Assembly: GCA_023954155.1 (NCBI GenBank)
Contig: JAMLIO010000001.1
Span: 1 to 64,000, forward strand
DNA from: Pseudobdellovibrionaceae bacterium
GTDB taxonomy: Bacteria > Bdellovibrionota > Bdellovibrionia > Bdellovibrionales > UBA1609
Length of the DNA: 64,000 nt
Direction: 5' to 3'
Made by a program: the position numbers and the translations under genes. The notes below the pieces were generated by a model. The model was given only the letters and a program-made list of their open reading frames with translations, did not search any database and was not told the DNA's origin. Shown piece after piece: positions 24,856 to 33,757 of this stretch; positions within the stretch are counted from its first letter, which is position 1, and every line of letters starts with the position of its first letter.

Positions 24856-24893
24856 GCTAAAACATCTGTAAAGCTTCTCTTCTTTATTAGGTC
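24856..24893. repeat. 38-bp direct repeat, copy 2
   Basis: Starts GCTAAAACATC and ends TTCTTTATTAGGTC; the last 12 bases are identical to copy 1. The 32 bases between copies (24824-24855) are not repeated. Confidence 0.85.
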
Positions 24894-25060
24894 TCACCAC
24901 TTGGTGATTCACACTGCATCTTGTAGTTTCAAATTGAGACTGCAAAAGATTTTTTTATATCCACAATAATTTTGTCAAATATGATTTTTTCAGTTTTATG
25001 AAGGCTTCAACATATTGTTGTAGTTTTATTCACAGCCCACCTTTCGACTTTTTTTCTTGG

Positions 25061-25066
25061 TATAAT
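25061..25066 (+). promoter_or_regulatory. Consensus -10 box
   Basis: A perfect TATAAT 112 bases upstream of the 81-aa gene. The -35 is unclear. Transcription would begin near 25073, at the foot of the stem-loop that follows. Confidence 0.55.
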
Positions 25067-25076
25067 CATATATGCG

Positions 25077-25150
25077 TGCACGTATACTGCGCTTCCTGCT
25101 CTCCCCCTCTACTTCTTGCAGAACTGATTTTTCCTCGCAGTAGACGTGCA
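25077..25150 (+). promoter_or_regulatory. Long 5'-UTR stem-loop
   Basis: TGCACGTATACTGCG (25077-25091) pairs with CGCAGTAGACGTGCA (25136-25150): 14 of 15 pairs with one A-G mismatch, closing a 44-base pyrimidine-rich loop. It would sit at the very 5' end of the transcript of the 81-aa gene, where it could stabilise the RNA or bind a regulator. Confidence 0.6.
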
Positions 25151-25177
25151 TAAAAAAACTCTAGCATTGGAGGAGTT

Positions 25178-25423
25178 ATGGAAAAACAAAATTTAATCAC
25201 ATCCCCATCAGTCAACTTTAACTGTGTGGAGGAACTACTGCTTTGTGATAAACTCAATACAGAAGAAAAAATCGTTGCTCTTGAAAATTGGAAAGCCACT
25301 TGGCTTCTAGAGCTTTCCTCTAGTGACGAAGGTATGACAGAGTGCGACCATAGTCTGTATGAATGTGGAGCAAGCGTAGAAGACATTTCTGATGCTCTTC
25401 GATGCCTGAAGTCTGCGTCATGA
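25178..25423 (+). CDS. Small conserved-type hypothetical protein, 81 aa
   Basis: Begins with a segment, VEELLLCDKLNTEEKIVALENW followed by LLELSSSDEGM, that has the pattern of a small bacterial family I know as pEVL-D-LS-EEKi-iL-W-D-L-EGM proteins. The usual role of that family is unknown. The C-terminal part (DISDALRCLK) is a short helix. Strong GGAGGAG ribosome binding site. Its leader contains a large stem-loop. Confidence 0.72.
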   Translation: MEKQNLITSPSVNFNCVEELLLCDKLNTEEKIVALENWKATWLLELSSSDEGMTECDHSLYECGASVEDISDALRCLKSAS

Positions 25424-25582
25424 CGAATACACTCTTTGTTCAGCATAATAATATCAAGAGCGCGTATTCCGCTCACAAGCTCCATCCACTCAGACTTGAC
25501 GTGGTGAAATTAGGATACAAATTTAAACACCCTATAAAAATTCAAAAGGGTATAACATCAATACTATTGAAAGGAGGCATCT

Positions 25583-25963
25583 ATGAAACTCTATGGTTAT
25601 AACATTACTTTCATTAACTGCTCCCCCGATGACAAGGTTCGAGCCGCACTTAGAGAAATGGCGGGCAGATTAAAATTTAAAGCACCTAGTAACTCTAGAA
25701 TCAGAATTACTCTAGAGAAGAATCAAAATCTTTACTCTGGACACTGCCGTGTCGGTTCTATGGCTGGGATTTTTGTATCTCGCGCTGAACATCCCAACCC
25801 TTTAACCTGCATCAAAATGATGGAGCAAGATGCAAATGAAAAATTGCATGCTTGGGATTTGCAGCGTCAAACTTATTTAAAAACTTTTTGCAACAACTTC
25901 CCTAAAGTAGCGCAAGATTTTTTAAACACTCAAAACGACACACCTGCATCTGATGCCTCTTGA
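25583..25963 (+). CDS. Hypothetical protein, 126 aa
   Basis: No signal peptide. The layout of a short alpha/beta segment (IRITLEKNQNLYSGHCRVG) followed by a helix with NPLTCIKMMEQDANEKLHAWDLQRQ loosely recalls the HPF/RaiA ribosome-hibernation fold (strand, then dAI..m..kl helix), but the match is weak and I do not assert it. Strong AAAGGAGG site eight bases upstream. A terminator follows at 26008. Confidence 0.65.
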   Translation: MKLYGYNITFINCSPDDKVRAALREMAGRLKFKAPSNSRIRITLEKNQNLYSGHCRVGSMAGIFVSRAEHPNPLTCIKMMEQDANEKLHAWDLQRQTYLKTFCNNFPKVAQDFLNTQNDTPASDAS

Positions 25964-26007
25964 TACCGAGAGGCTCTGTGTCTTTTCTCAAAACGAACCT
26001 ACAGACT

Positions 26008-26037
26008 AAAGGGCCTCTTGGATAAGAGGCCTTTTTT
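26008..26037 (+). terminator. Intrinsic terminator
   Basis: GGCCTCTT pairs with AAGAGGCC around loop GGAT, followed by six T residues. Confidence 0.92.
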
Positions 26038-26162
26038 AATTTTAACACAGTTCAGAATGATTCTTTGTAAAAAACTAAAAGAAAACTTCAAACACTCTAG
26101 GTTATTTCACCACCACGTTCCTCTATAATAAAAACATAAGCCGATCTAAAAGAGGAGGTTTT

Positions 26163-26330
26163 ATGAACTACCAAGACGTGATTGCTAAATTCAAATTAGA
26201 AGACGAAGAGCTTTCATCGGCCTTTAAAAAAGCTGAAGGCACTACATCTAATGAGTCCATCTGCTCTTTTAACCCCGTCATTAAAAAGTATTTTTCTAAG
26301 CCTAGATTTTACAAACCATTGTCAATATAG
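26163..26330 (+). CDS. Small hypothetical protein, 55 aa
   Basis: Reads MNYQDVIAKFKLEDEELSSA and ends KPLSI. It is preceded by a near-perfect ribosome binding site (AGAGGAGG, six bases from the ATG), the main evidence that it is real. Soluble, one cysteine, no known family. A second small gene starts 14 bases later with its own AAAGGAG site; the two probably share a transcript. Confidence 0.65.
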   Translation: MNYQDVIAKFKLEDEELSSAFKKAEGTTSNESICSFNPVIKKYFSKPRFYKPLSI

Positions 26331-26344
26331 AAAGGAGCACTATT

Positions 26345-26482
26345 ATGACAAACACAAAGAAGCAACCCAACCAAAAGAAACAACCCGTTGAAGAGCGCAA
26401 CATGCCACAACAAGAAGAAGAAACACGGCGCGCTGGCCGCGAAAGCGGTGAGCCCTCTCAGAACAGAAAACAACAACGCTAG
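26345..26482 (+). CDS. Small, highly charged disordered protein, 45 aa
   Basis: Rich in Gln, Lys, Glu and Arg with no hydrophobic core, so intrinsically disordered: starts MTNTKKQPNQKKQPVEE and ends SQNRKQQR. AAAGGAGC lies seven bases before the ATG. The composition resembles small stress- or DNA-associated proteins, but no family is recognised. Downstream is a terminator at 26554-26612. Confidence 0.6.
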   Translation: MTNTKKQPNQKKQPVEERNMPQQEEETRRAGRESGEPSQNRKQQR

Positions 26483-26553
26483 TTTTGTTTTCTAAAAAGA
26501 TAAAATCTCAATCCTCGTTGAGAATATAAATACACAGGCATCAAGCTACTCAT

Positions 26554-26612
26554 CCCCCTTGTCGCACCCCTCCCTTAGGTCCAAAAGAAGAGGTCGCAAG
26601 GGGGCCTTTTTT
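26554..26612 (+). terminator. Intrinsic terminator of the small-protein pair
   Basis: CCCCCTTG (26554-26561) pairs with CAAGGGGG (26597-26604) around a long loop, followed by CC and six T residues. Confidence 0.75.
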
Positions 26613-26816
26613 ATACTCGAAAGGATAGCTTCAAACTAAGAAAAATTGGGCGCCCCCCCCTTCCTGAAAAGTTATAGGCAGACATTTTCGCTGAAAAGTT
26701 ACAATGGAAGCCGCCCTTCCATTTGATGTCTAGTCTTTAAACACCCCTATTAGGCCTATACAACCTTCTCGTCTCTATTAAGCCTGATCAGGCATGCTTT
26801 TTGATATTTTCTTGGT
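26613..26816. other. Intergenic region with C8 tract
   Basis: No gene. Eight C residues at 26653-26660 follow a GGGCG. Upstream region of the lipoprotein gene. Confidence 0.4.
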
Positions 26817-27551
26817 ATGAATATCAAGATCTTAAACTCGTTTTTTATTTTGGCATGTGTTTTATTTGGGTTCCAAAACTGCGGTAATTTTTCTGCTCAG
26901 AACGCAAATTTATACGCAGGTTTATCTTCAGAAGATACAGACGGCAATGATGTCAGAGATATGGAAAAACGCACCGACATAGATCAACTTTATTATTATT
27001 TTGGCTTAAGTAAAAATAAAGAGGCTGCCCAAGCCCAGTACTTTGATGCCTTGTTTGATCTTACAAATAAAAAGGTCAATCTGACCCTTAAGCTCAAAGA
27101 TAATATTTCTGAAATCAAAAAGACCCTTTCACTCAGTGATGCCGATGTCGCAAAGATTAAAGAGGCGACTCAGCAGCTGCAACTGGACAGTAAGCCGCAC
27201 ATTGATAGCTTAAAGGGCGATGCAGAAGAGTATATCATTTCGTATTTCTCAGATCAGTCCTCTTACATCGCACATCTTGAAACCTTAAAAGACCAGATCG
27301 AGGGACTTTCGATTAAAGATGGAAAGGCTCTGCTCACACAGACTCTTACAGAAATCTTAGCAAAAAAATTAGACCTGTCTTGGTTGCAAAAATTCACTTC
27401 TCTTCTTGAAAAGAAAGCCGAACTCAAATCTCTTGTCGCACGCATCAAAGAATTTTTAAAAAGTATTAAAATCACCATTGTAAGCTCAGGTACTTTAACC
27501 ATAAAAATTAACTCTGGTGTATTCCAAAGCGAGATCATTAAAGAGATATAA
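26817..27551 (+). CDS. Helical lipoprotein, unknown function
   Basis: 244 residues. Lipobox FGFQNC (Cys about 22), then a mostly alpha-helical body with long amphipathic helices (LTLKLKDNISEIKKTLSLSD, TLTEILAKKLDLSWLQKFTS), probably coiled-coil, and a short beta-like C-terminus (IKITIVSSGTLTIKIN). No family recognised. Weak ribosome binding site. It precedes the TolC-MacAB operon by 229 bp, a region holding a 12-bp direct repeat (GATTTAAGAATT at 27653 and 27698), so co-regulation is not evident. Confidence 0.75.
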   Translation: MNIKILNSFFILACVLFGFQNCGNFSAQNANLYAGLSSEDTDGNDVRDMEKRTDIDQLYYYFGLSKNKEAAQAQYFDALFDLTNKKVNLTLKLKDNISEIKKTLSLSDADVAKIKEATQQLQLDSKPHIDSLKGDAEEYIISYFSDQSSYIAHLETLKDQIEGLSIKDGKALLTQTLTEILAKKLDLSWLQKFTSLLEKKAELKSLVARIKEFLKSIKITIVSSGTLTIKINSGVFQSEIIKEI

Positions 27552-27780
27552 GAACAAAATCCGAATAAGACTCTACAAATCCAAGTCGCAGTGACTCGAC
27601 AGGGCTATACAAATTCATTTGAGAACTCTGGGTGACAACGGTCTTGCAAGGAGATTTAAGAATTTAAGCGCAGAGTGAGCTGCTACCTCTCGCAGAAGAT
27701 TTAAGAATTCCATAAGGGCTCGTGCGTAAATATCTGAAATAATTTGAATATGAAGTGCATTTATAGCTATTGTAATAGGT

Positions 27781-29097
27781 ATGATGCCTCGTTTTCATTA
27801 CAAGCTTTTGTTGGTCGTCTCTGTCCTCAGCGTGAATGTCGCACGGATAGCCTGGGGGCAGGATGCACTGAGATTATCTTGGTCTGAATCTTTAAAGATG
27901 GCTACAGAGAACAACCCTGAACTTTTAGCCGCTAAAGAAACCCTACGCGCTGTAGAGCTACAGGAGAACGCGGCCCTTAGTGGCTTCCTCCCACAGATCA
28001 GTGCCAGCTTAAGCCATAGTAAAACCAACTCTTCCTTTGTGGGTGGGGGCGGTGGTATCCCGCTTGGCGGAGCCTCTGACACCCGCGAAGTCACCATGGC
28101 CCAACTGAACGGCACGTGGAATCTCTTTTCTGGGTTTCAAGATATGGGACGTTATGAACAGGCTAAGGCCAACACCAGAGCCCAGCTCGCCCAACTGCAA
28201 AACACAAAAGCGCGCATCAGTGCTGATTTAAAAATCGCTTACCAAGGTTTGCTATATGCCCAATCTTTTGTGACTCTCACCAATGAAATTGTAAAACGCC
28301 GACAAGAAAACTTACGTCTTGTCGAGCTTCGCTATGAAAGCGGTCTTGAAAACCGAGGGTCCGTGTTACTATCACAAGCCAATTACGAACAGGCAAAGTA
28401 CGACAATATCGTGGCTGAAAATGCAGTCAGAGTGTCCTCCTCTCAATTAGCCAGAGTTCTTGGTGTGGATGAAGCACATAAACTTGAAATCTACGATCCC
28501 GTGCCGATTCACGATCAAAACCTGAATGCCAAACCTGATTTTCAGAAAGCAGTTTTGCTCAACCCTGAAGTGCTTCTGGCTGAGGCTCAAGAGGTTTTGG
28601 CCAAACAGTCTTTGCGTGTATCACGTTCTACATTTATGCCTTCGTTAAATCTGACAGGAAGCACAGGCCGTATGCGTGTAGTGGATGACCCTAACGATCG
28701 CACAACATGGTCTATTGGACTCAATCTCAGTTTTCCGCTCTTTAATGGCGGGCAAGATTACTATGGGATCAAAGCCTCTTCGGCTCAGCTTTCTGCCGCA
28801 TCTAGCACCTTAGAAAATATGCGCCGATCTGTCTTAGCCCAAATCGAACGCGCCTATGCAGCATACGTGGAGTCCATTGCTAAACTGCGAGTCGACAAAT
28901 CCTTTCGAGACGCCACAACCATTCGTTCTGAAATTTCTAAAAAAAGATACAACAATGGTCTCATCACCTTTGATGACTGGAACATCATTGAGGATGATTT
29001 AATTTTAAGACAAAAATCTTATTTACAAAGCGTAAGAGAACGCGTGGTCGCTGAAGCCACCTATGAGCAGACGTTAGGACAAGGAGCCATTCAATGA
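27781..29097 (+). CDS. TolC-family outer membrane efflux protein (Mac operon)
   Basis: 438 residues with a signal peptide (cleavage near AWG|QDA). It shows the two internally similar OEP halves: the SLKMATENNPELLAAKETL segment and later KAVLLNPEVLLAEAQEVL, each starting a long coiled-coil barrel repeat, and the strand SIGLNLSFPLFNGG. It forms the outer-membrane/periplasmic channel for the MacA-MacB pump encoded next. The macA start overlaps its stop by 4 bases (ATGA). Start has no clear ribosome binding site. Confidence 0.92.
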   Translation: MMPRFHYKLLLVVSVLSVNVARIAWGQDALRLSWSESLKMATENNPELLAAKETLRAVELQENAALSGFLPQISASLSHSKTNSSFVGGGGGIPLGGASDTREVTMAQLNGTWNLFSGFQDMGRYEQAKANTRAQLAQLQNTKARISADLKIAYQGLLYAQSFVTLTNEIVKRRQENLRLVELRYESGLENRGSVLLSQANYEQAKYDNIVAENAVRVSSSQLARVLGVDEAHKLEIYDPVPIHDQNLNAKPDFQKAVLLNPEVLLAEAQEVLAKQSLRVSRSTFMPSLNLTGSTGRMRVVDDPNDRTTWSIGLNLSFPLFNGGQDYYGIKASSAQLSAASSTLENMRRSVLAQIERAYAAYVESIAKLRVDKSFRDATTIRSEISKKRYNNGLITFDDWNIIEDDLILRQKSYLQSVRERVVAEATYEQTLGQGAIQ

Positions 29098-30056
29098 GAG
29101 GCGGAAAAAAATTATGGATTGTTGCTGGGTTGATCCTCCTACTTGTGATGGGAGTCTGGATCTTTAAATCCAAATCTAGTACACCCACCACCTACGAAGA
29201 ATATCCTGTCTTTAGAGGCAATTTACAGATCACCGCTATGGCCACAGGAACTGTGAAACCAGAAAACCGTCTTGAAATTAAACCTCCCATAGCAGGACGC
29301 ATTGATCAGGTGTTGATCAAAGAAGGACAAGAGGTCAGCAAAGGCCAAATCCTTGCCATGATGAGCTCAACAGAACGCGCAGCCTTATTAGATGCCGCTA
29401 GGTCTCAAGACAAATCTGAAGTCAAAAAATGGGAAACACTTTACCGCCCTACTCCTATTTTAGCTCCCTTAGATGGCACTATCATTCTACGAAGTATTGA
29501 GGCTGGGCAAACCGTCACCAATGCCGATGCTGTTCTTGTGATGTCAGATCGTTTGATCGTCAAAGCACAAGTGGATGAAACAGATATGGGACTGATTGAG
29601 CTGGGACAAAAAGCAGAGATCATTTTGGATGCTTACTCTAAAGAAAAGATCACCGCCAAAGTGGATCACATCGCTTTTGAATCCACCACCACAAATAATG
29701 TGACCACTTATGACATTGATATTCTACCTGAGGACACACCCAAGTTCATGCGCTCAGGGATGACGGCCAACGTGACCTTTTATGTGAACACCAAAGAGAA
29801 TGCGCTTTTGCTTCCCACAGAAGTGATCATCTACGAAAATGGTCGTCCTACTGTTTTAGTCAAAGACGCTCACGAATCTCGTCGTCTGTCTTTTACCAAA
29901 AAGAACATCAAGCTTGGTCTGAGTGACGGTAAAAACAGCGAGGTGCTTGAAGGCCTTAGTGATGGCGACATTATTCTAAGCACTAAAATCATCATCGGTG
30001 ACCGCGAAGAAAGCTCCAACCCCTTCCAACCTAACTTTAGACGAAGAAACAAATAA
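29094..30056 (+). CDS. macA: MacA-like periplasmic adaptor (HlyD/RND-MFP family)
   Basis: 320 residues, shorter than the usual ~370 of MacA. One N-terminal membrane helix (LWIVAGLILLLVMGVWIF), then the lipoyl half-motifs PPIAGRIDQVLIKEGQEVSK and PILAPLDGTIILRSIEAGQT, and beta-barrel and membrane-proximal domains. The alpha-hairpin between the lipoyl halves is only about 30 residues instead of 100 or more, so it may not reach far towards TolC. Bridges MacB and TolC. Its stop is followed after one base by macB. Confidence 0.88.
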   Translation: MRGGKKLWIVAGLILLLVMGVWIFKSKSSTPTTYEEYPVFRGNLQITAMATGTVKPENRLEIKPPIAGRIDQVLIKEGQEVSKGQILAMMSSTERAALLDAARSQDKSEVKKWETLYRPTPILAPLDGTIILRSIEAGQTVTNADAVLVMSDRLIVKAQVDETDMGLIELGQKAEIILDAYSKEKITAKVDHIAFESTTTNNVTTYDIDILPEDTPKFMRSGMTANVTFYVNTKENALLLPTEVIIYENGRPTVLVKDAHESRRLSFTKKNIKLGLSDGKNSEVLEGLSDGDIILSTKIIIGDREESSNPFQPNFRRRNK

Positions 30057-30057
30057 G

Positions 30058-32076
30058 ATGATCGAAGTTAAAGATATCAAAAAAACCTATACCATGGGGA
30101 GCACCCAGGTTCACGCATTACGAGGCGTGAATCTCACCATTGAAGATGGTGACTTTGTGGCCATCATGGGGCCCTCTGGAAGTGGTAAATCTACACTGGC
30201 GCATATTCTTGGTTTACTTGATGTACCTAGTTCTGGGTCTTATAAACTGAATGGGCAAGAAGTGGCCAAAATGTCAGAAGACTCCTTAGCTATTCTTCGT
30301 CGTAATGAAATTGGGTTTATATTTCAACAGTTCAATCTTCTGCCTCGTCTCAATGCCTATGAGAATGTTCTTCTTCCTATCTTCTATTCTAAGAAACCTT
30401 CAGGCTCACAGAACGCCCACGAATTATTAAAACTTGTTGGTCTTGATCAACGCGAAGATCACCGCCCTAATGAGCTCTCTGGAGGACAACAGCAGCGCGT
30501 GGCTATTGCCCGTTCACTTGTCAATCGACCTCGTATGATCTTAGCAGACGAACCCACAGGAAACTTAGATTCCGTAAGCGAAAAAGAGATCATGAGAGCC
30601 CTTAAAGAACTTAACGATCAAGGCATCACTGTCGTCATGGTCACACACGAAGATGAGATCGGGGCACAGGCCAAGCGCCTGATTCGTATGCGTGACGGCG
30701 CCGTACAGTCCGATGAACGTTTAAGACCTATTGGTGCAAAGAATTTAAGTGCCCAAGGGGATGCACCTACAGATTCACAAAAAAATACACCTTCTCCTCT
30801 AGCCTTGTCTCCACTTAAGAGCACTTCACCAGACGCTCCCTCTTCTAGTTTTGGCCTTAAAGAATTAGGGGGGCATTTTCAACAAGGGTTTAAAAGTTTA
30901 GCGGGAAATAAAATCCGAACCGCACTCTCCATGTTGGGAATCCTAATTGGGGTTGCCGCCGTCATCGCTATGTTAGCCTTAGGAACTGGCGCACAAAGGG
31001 CTATTGAGAAACAACTCTCTTCTTTAGGATCAAATTTATTAGTCTTACGTACAGGAGGAATGAGACGAGGTGGTGTGGCACAACAAGCAGGCGAAGGCAC
31101 CCGTCTGACTCGTGATGATGCCAATGCCATAAAAAATCAGGTTCCTTTTATTCATAACGTGGGTCCCTATGTGAACGGTCGTGGGCAAGTGGGTTATCTG
31201 AATAAAAACTGGAATACAGAACTTTTGGGAGCCACACCCAATTATACAGAGATTCGTGCCGCCATACCCAACATTGGGCGCTTCTTTACAGAAGAAGAGA
31301 ACATGCAGCGCGCACGAGTGGCCGTGGTGGGAACCACTATTGTCAGAGAACTTTTCAACGGTCAAAATCCTGTAGGCTCTATTCTTAAGATCAACAAAAT
31401 AAGTTTCCAAGTGATTGGAGTTTTACCCGAAAAGGGAGCTGGTGGATGGCGAGACCAAGATGATCTGATTGTCGTTCCTCTGGCCACGGCCATGTATCGC
31501 CTGTTGGGCAAAAACTACGTGGATTCCATGGACATTCAAGTCACTGAAGCCAGTATGATGGATCAGGTGCAGAGCCAAACCTTACAGTTTCTTTATACAC
31601 GCAAACGCGTGGCTTTATCACAAAGAGATGATGCGTTTACCATTCATAATATGGCTGACATTCAAAAAGCTCTGTCACAGACCAACAAAACGATGACTAC
31701 ACTCCTTGCCTCGATTGCCGCCATCTCATTACTTGTTGGTGGAATTGGAATTATGAACATTATGCTGGTCTCTGTCACAGAACGAACCAAAGAGATCGGC
31801 TTAAGAAAAGCCATTGGAGCCAAGAAGTCTGACATCCTTATGCAGTTCTTAGTAGAATCCGTGGCGGTGAGTGTGCTAGGAGGTGTGGCAGGCATCTTTA
31901 TTGGCTGGGGCGTGTGTGTGGCCATTGCCAGTGCGACAGAATGGACCACAAGCATTTCACTGCATTCGATTTTGATCTCTTTTGGTTTTTCAGCATTGAT
32001 CGGAATTATTTTTGGAATCTATCCAGCCAAAAAAGCTTCAGCCCTTCATCCTATAGATGCCTTGAGATACGAATAA
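30058..32076 (+). CDS. macB: MacB-like ABC transporter (fused ATPase-permease)
   Basis: 672 residues from ATG 30058. The N-terminal ABC ATPase has Walker [10 protein letters not shown], signature [14 protein letters not shown] and Walker [13 protein letters not shown] Ser/Pro-rich link leads to the permease: TM1 near residue 300 ([18 protein letters not shown]), a large MacB_PCD periplasmic domain, then three TM helices with [16 protein letters not shown] in the FtsX-like loop. It expels macrolides, lipoproteins or peptides by a mechanotransmission cycle. The frame extends back to GTG 29998, but that lies inside macA. A terminator follows. Confidence 0.93.
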   Translation: MIEVKDIKKTYTMGSTQVHALRGVNLTIEDGDFVAIMGPSGSGKSTLAHILGLLDVPSSGSYKLNGQEVAKMSEDSLAILRRNEIGFIFQQFNLLPRLNAYENVLLPIFYSKKPSGSQNAHELLKLVGLDQREDHRPNELSGGQQQRVAIARSLVNRPRMILADEPTGNLDSVSEKEIMRALKELNDQGITVVMVTHEDEIGAQAKRLIRMRDGAVQSDERLRPIGAKNLSAQGDAPTDSQKNTPSPLALSPLKSTSPDAPSSSFGLKELGGHFQQGFKSLAGNKIRTALSMLGILIGVAAVIAMLALGTGAQRAIEKQLSSLGSNLLVLRTGGMRRGGVAQQAGEGTRLTRDDANAIKNQVPFIHNVGPYVNGRGQVGYLNKNWNTELLGATPNYTEIRAAIPNIGRFFTEEENMQRARVAVVGTTIVRELFNGQNPVGSILKINKISFQVIGVLPEKGAGGWRDQDDLIVVPLATAMYRLLGKNYVDSMDIQVTEASMMDQVQSQTLQFLYTRKRVALSQRDDAFTIHNMADIQKALSQTNKTMTTLLASIAAISLLVGGIGIMNIMLVSVTERTKEIGLRKAIGAKKSDILMQFLVESVAVSVLGGVAGIFIGWGVCVAIASATEWTTSISLHSILISFGFSALIGIIFGIYPAKKASALHPIDALRYE

Positions 32077-32080
32077 AAAA

Positions 32081-32103
32081 GCCCCAATCATAACGATTGA
32101 GGC
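32081..32103 (+). terminator. Terminator of the TolC-MacAB operon
   Basis: GCCCCAATC pairs with GATTGAGGC (one C-A mismatch) with an A run before it and ATTTCATTTT after. Confidence 0.7.
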
Positions 32104-32214
32104 ATTTCATTTTCTTCACTTAGAACATAAGCAACTTAACAGGAACAACCCGTATACGGCGGAATCAACAACTTTGTCAGAGTCTCTACCCGCCTCTATA
32201 TATATGCCTACCTT

Positions 32215-33528
32215 CTAAAAGCTAGGCAGCAGCAAGAAGCAACAGATACTCACTATTGTGGGAAGTAATGCTGCTAAAAGTAACTTTAAAGGACTGATCA
32301 AACCCCCTTCAAATCTATCCTTAAGCATTCCATAACCCGCAGGGTTAGGAGCGTTAGCAATCACAGTAAGACCACCCCCAGTGACCGCACCCGCAACCAA
32401 ATAATATTTAGCGGCTTCAGATAGATCCACTAAAGAACCCAGATAGGTTAAAGCGGCGTTATCAGTAATCGCCGTTAAAGCTGTAGCTCCAAAATAAAGT
32501 GGGAGATCGCCCAACATCACTAGCACATCTTGCAACCACCACTTTTGAATGGAACCCAAGACCACAAGACCACCCAAGAAGAATCCCACAAGCAGTGATT
32601 CTCTGAGTTTTAATTTGTCTTGATACTCTTCTGTCACCTTTACAAAGCCGATAAAGAATAAAAATAGTCCCGCAAAAAATACCAAATGGTGAGACGTGTA
32701 CACAGTAAGCCCAATAAATAGAATGTGCGCCAGATACATCCACCAAGTCGGATTCATGCGAGCCTCATGCTCATCGCCTGACTCAAGATTACCCGTTAAT
32801 TCTTTACGGAAGATATAAGTGTAAATGGCTGTACTCGTGACAATAGCTATTACCGCCTTCCAACCAAAGTGCAAGAACATATACTCCATACCCCAACCAT
32901 ACTTAGAGGCCACCATCAAAACAGGAGGAGCCGCAAAGTGAGTCAGAGTTCCACCAATAGAAATGTTCACAAAAAGTAAACCAATGGTGGCATACTTAAA
33001 GCGCGTACTCATTTTATGAGAATAAAAATATTCCACTAAAATCAACGACGTCACTGTCATGGCCGCAGGCTCAGTAATAAAGGAACCCAGAATAGGTCCT
33101 ACAACTAATGCTGAAATGTAAAACGACATCTTTGACGAGAAAGGTAAAACTCTTGAAGCCGTGCGGATGATATTGCCCGCAAGCAAGATGATGGGTCTTG
33201 TCGCAGCCATACACATGATCACAAATACAAAGCCAGGCTCTGTAAAGTTTTGAGACTCAAGGTAGTGTAACCCACCCGCAATCACATGGTGAGCGTCATC
33301 GTAAACCGCAAATCCCATGGTTAATGAATAAAGCCCTACAAATATCCCTGCCCATAAACCAAAAACCACTTCTACTTCACCCAGAAAGTGACATAGGTTT
33401 TCGCCGATACTGCCCTCTTTGTATTTATGGGCCATTTTTTGAAAAAAACCGACAGAGAATGTATGCAGCACAGCCAGCGCGAAGCATACCGTTCCAATGA
33501 TCTCAATTAAAGATGGAGTGCTACTCAT
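32215..33528 (-). CDS. Putative Na+/H+ antiporter (Na_H_antiport_3 type)
   Basis: 437 residues, about 11-12 transmembrane helices. It has polar in-membrane motifs typical of the ion-transporter superfamily: GSFITEPAAMTVTSL, GGTLTHFAAPPVLM, ITDNAALTYLG and a C-terminal GGGLTVIANAPNPAG. These match the 'putative Na+/H+ antiporter' family PF07399. Ion specificity is not established. AAGGAA ribosome binding site. It is convergent with the MacB operon and divergent from the dehydrogenase gene. Confidence 0.83.
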   Translation of the reverse strand: MSSTPSLIEIIGTVCFALAVLHTFSVGFFQKMAHKYKEGSIGENLCHFLGEVEVVFGLWAGIFVGLYSLTMGFAVYDDAHHVIAGGLHYLESQNFTEPGFVFVIMCMAATRPIILLAGNIIRTASRVLPFSSKMSFYISALVVGPILGSFITEPAAMTVTSLILVEYFYSHKMSTRFKYATIGLLFVNISIGGTLTHFAAPPVLMVASKYGWGMEYMFLHFGWKAVIAIVTSTAIYTYIFRKELTGNLESGDEHEARMNPTWWMYLAHILFIGLTVYTSHHLVFFAGLFLFFIGFVKVTEEYQDKLKLRESLLVGFFLGGLVVLGSIQKWWLQDVLVMLGDLPLYFGATALTAITDNAALTYLGSLVDLSEAAKYYLVAGAVTGGGLTVIANAPNPAGYGMLKDRFEGGLISPLKLLLAALLPTIVSICCFLLLPSF

Positions 33529-33757
33529 ACCGTATTCCTTTATAGTTGAATTATTGTTTTAATTTTAAGGCAGATTATACCAAGGGTCTCTTTTGCACAA
33601 TGAGGTTTTTTGACCATAGACAGACTGTGTCTGCCGCTTTTGTCAGCACTATCATATTATATAAAGCCTGCCCTCATGAATTTAAGATAACATTATGATG
33701 AAGACACCAAGACATTGCCCCACCCTACGCTTACAAGACCCGCAAAAGGACTAACCT
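33529..33757. other. Divergent promoter region
   Basis: 229 bases between the antiporter and the dehydrogenase. No repeats or RNA features seen. Confidence 0.35.

Larger units (their letters stand above)
24756..25177. other. Intergenic region with direct repeats and structured leader
   Basis: A 420-bp gap without a gene. It contains two 38-bp direct repeats (24786 and 24856), a TATAAT box at 25061 and a long stem-loop at 25077-25150 leading into the 81-aa gene. Confidence 0.6.

Noticed and set aside
25066-25485. 139-aa minus-strand ORF
   Set aside because: It is antisense to the well-supported 81-aa gene and its leader stem-loop; the sequence is Ser-rich and shadow-like.
25402-25602. 66-aa plus-strand ORF between the two small genes
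   Set aside because: It overlaps both flanking genes in another frame and lacks a ribosome binding site.
27653-27709. Repeated GATTTAAGAATT (27653 and 27698) considered as an operator pair for the TolC-MacAB operon
   Set aside because: The copies are A+T-rich and only 12 bp, not palindromic, and no promoter elements are placed around them; too weak to call.
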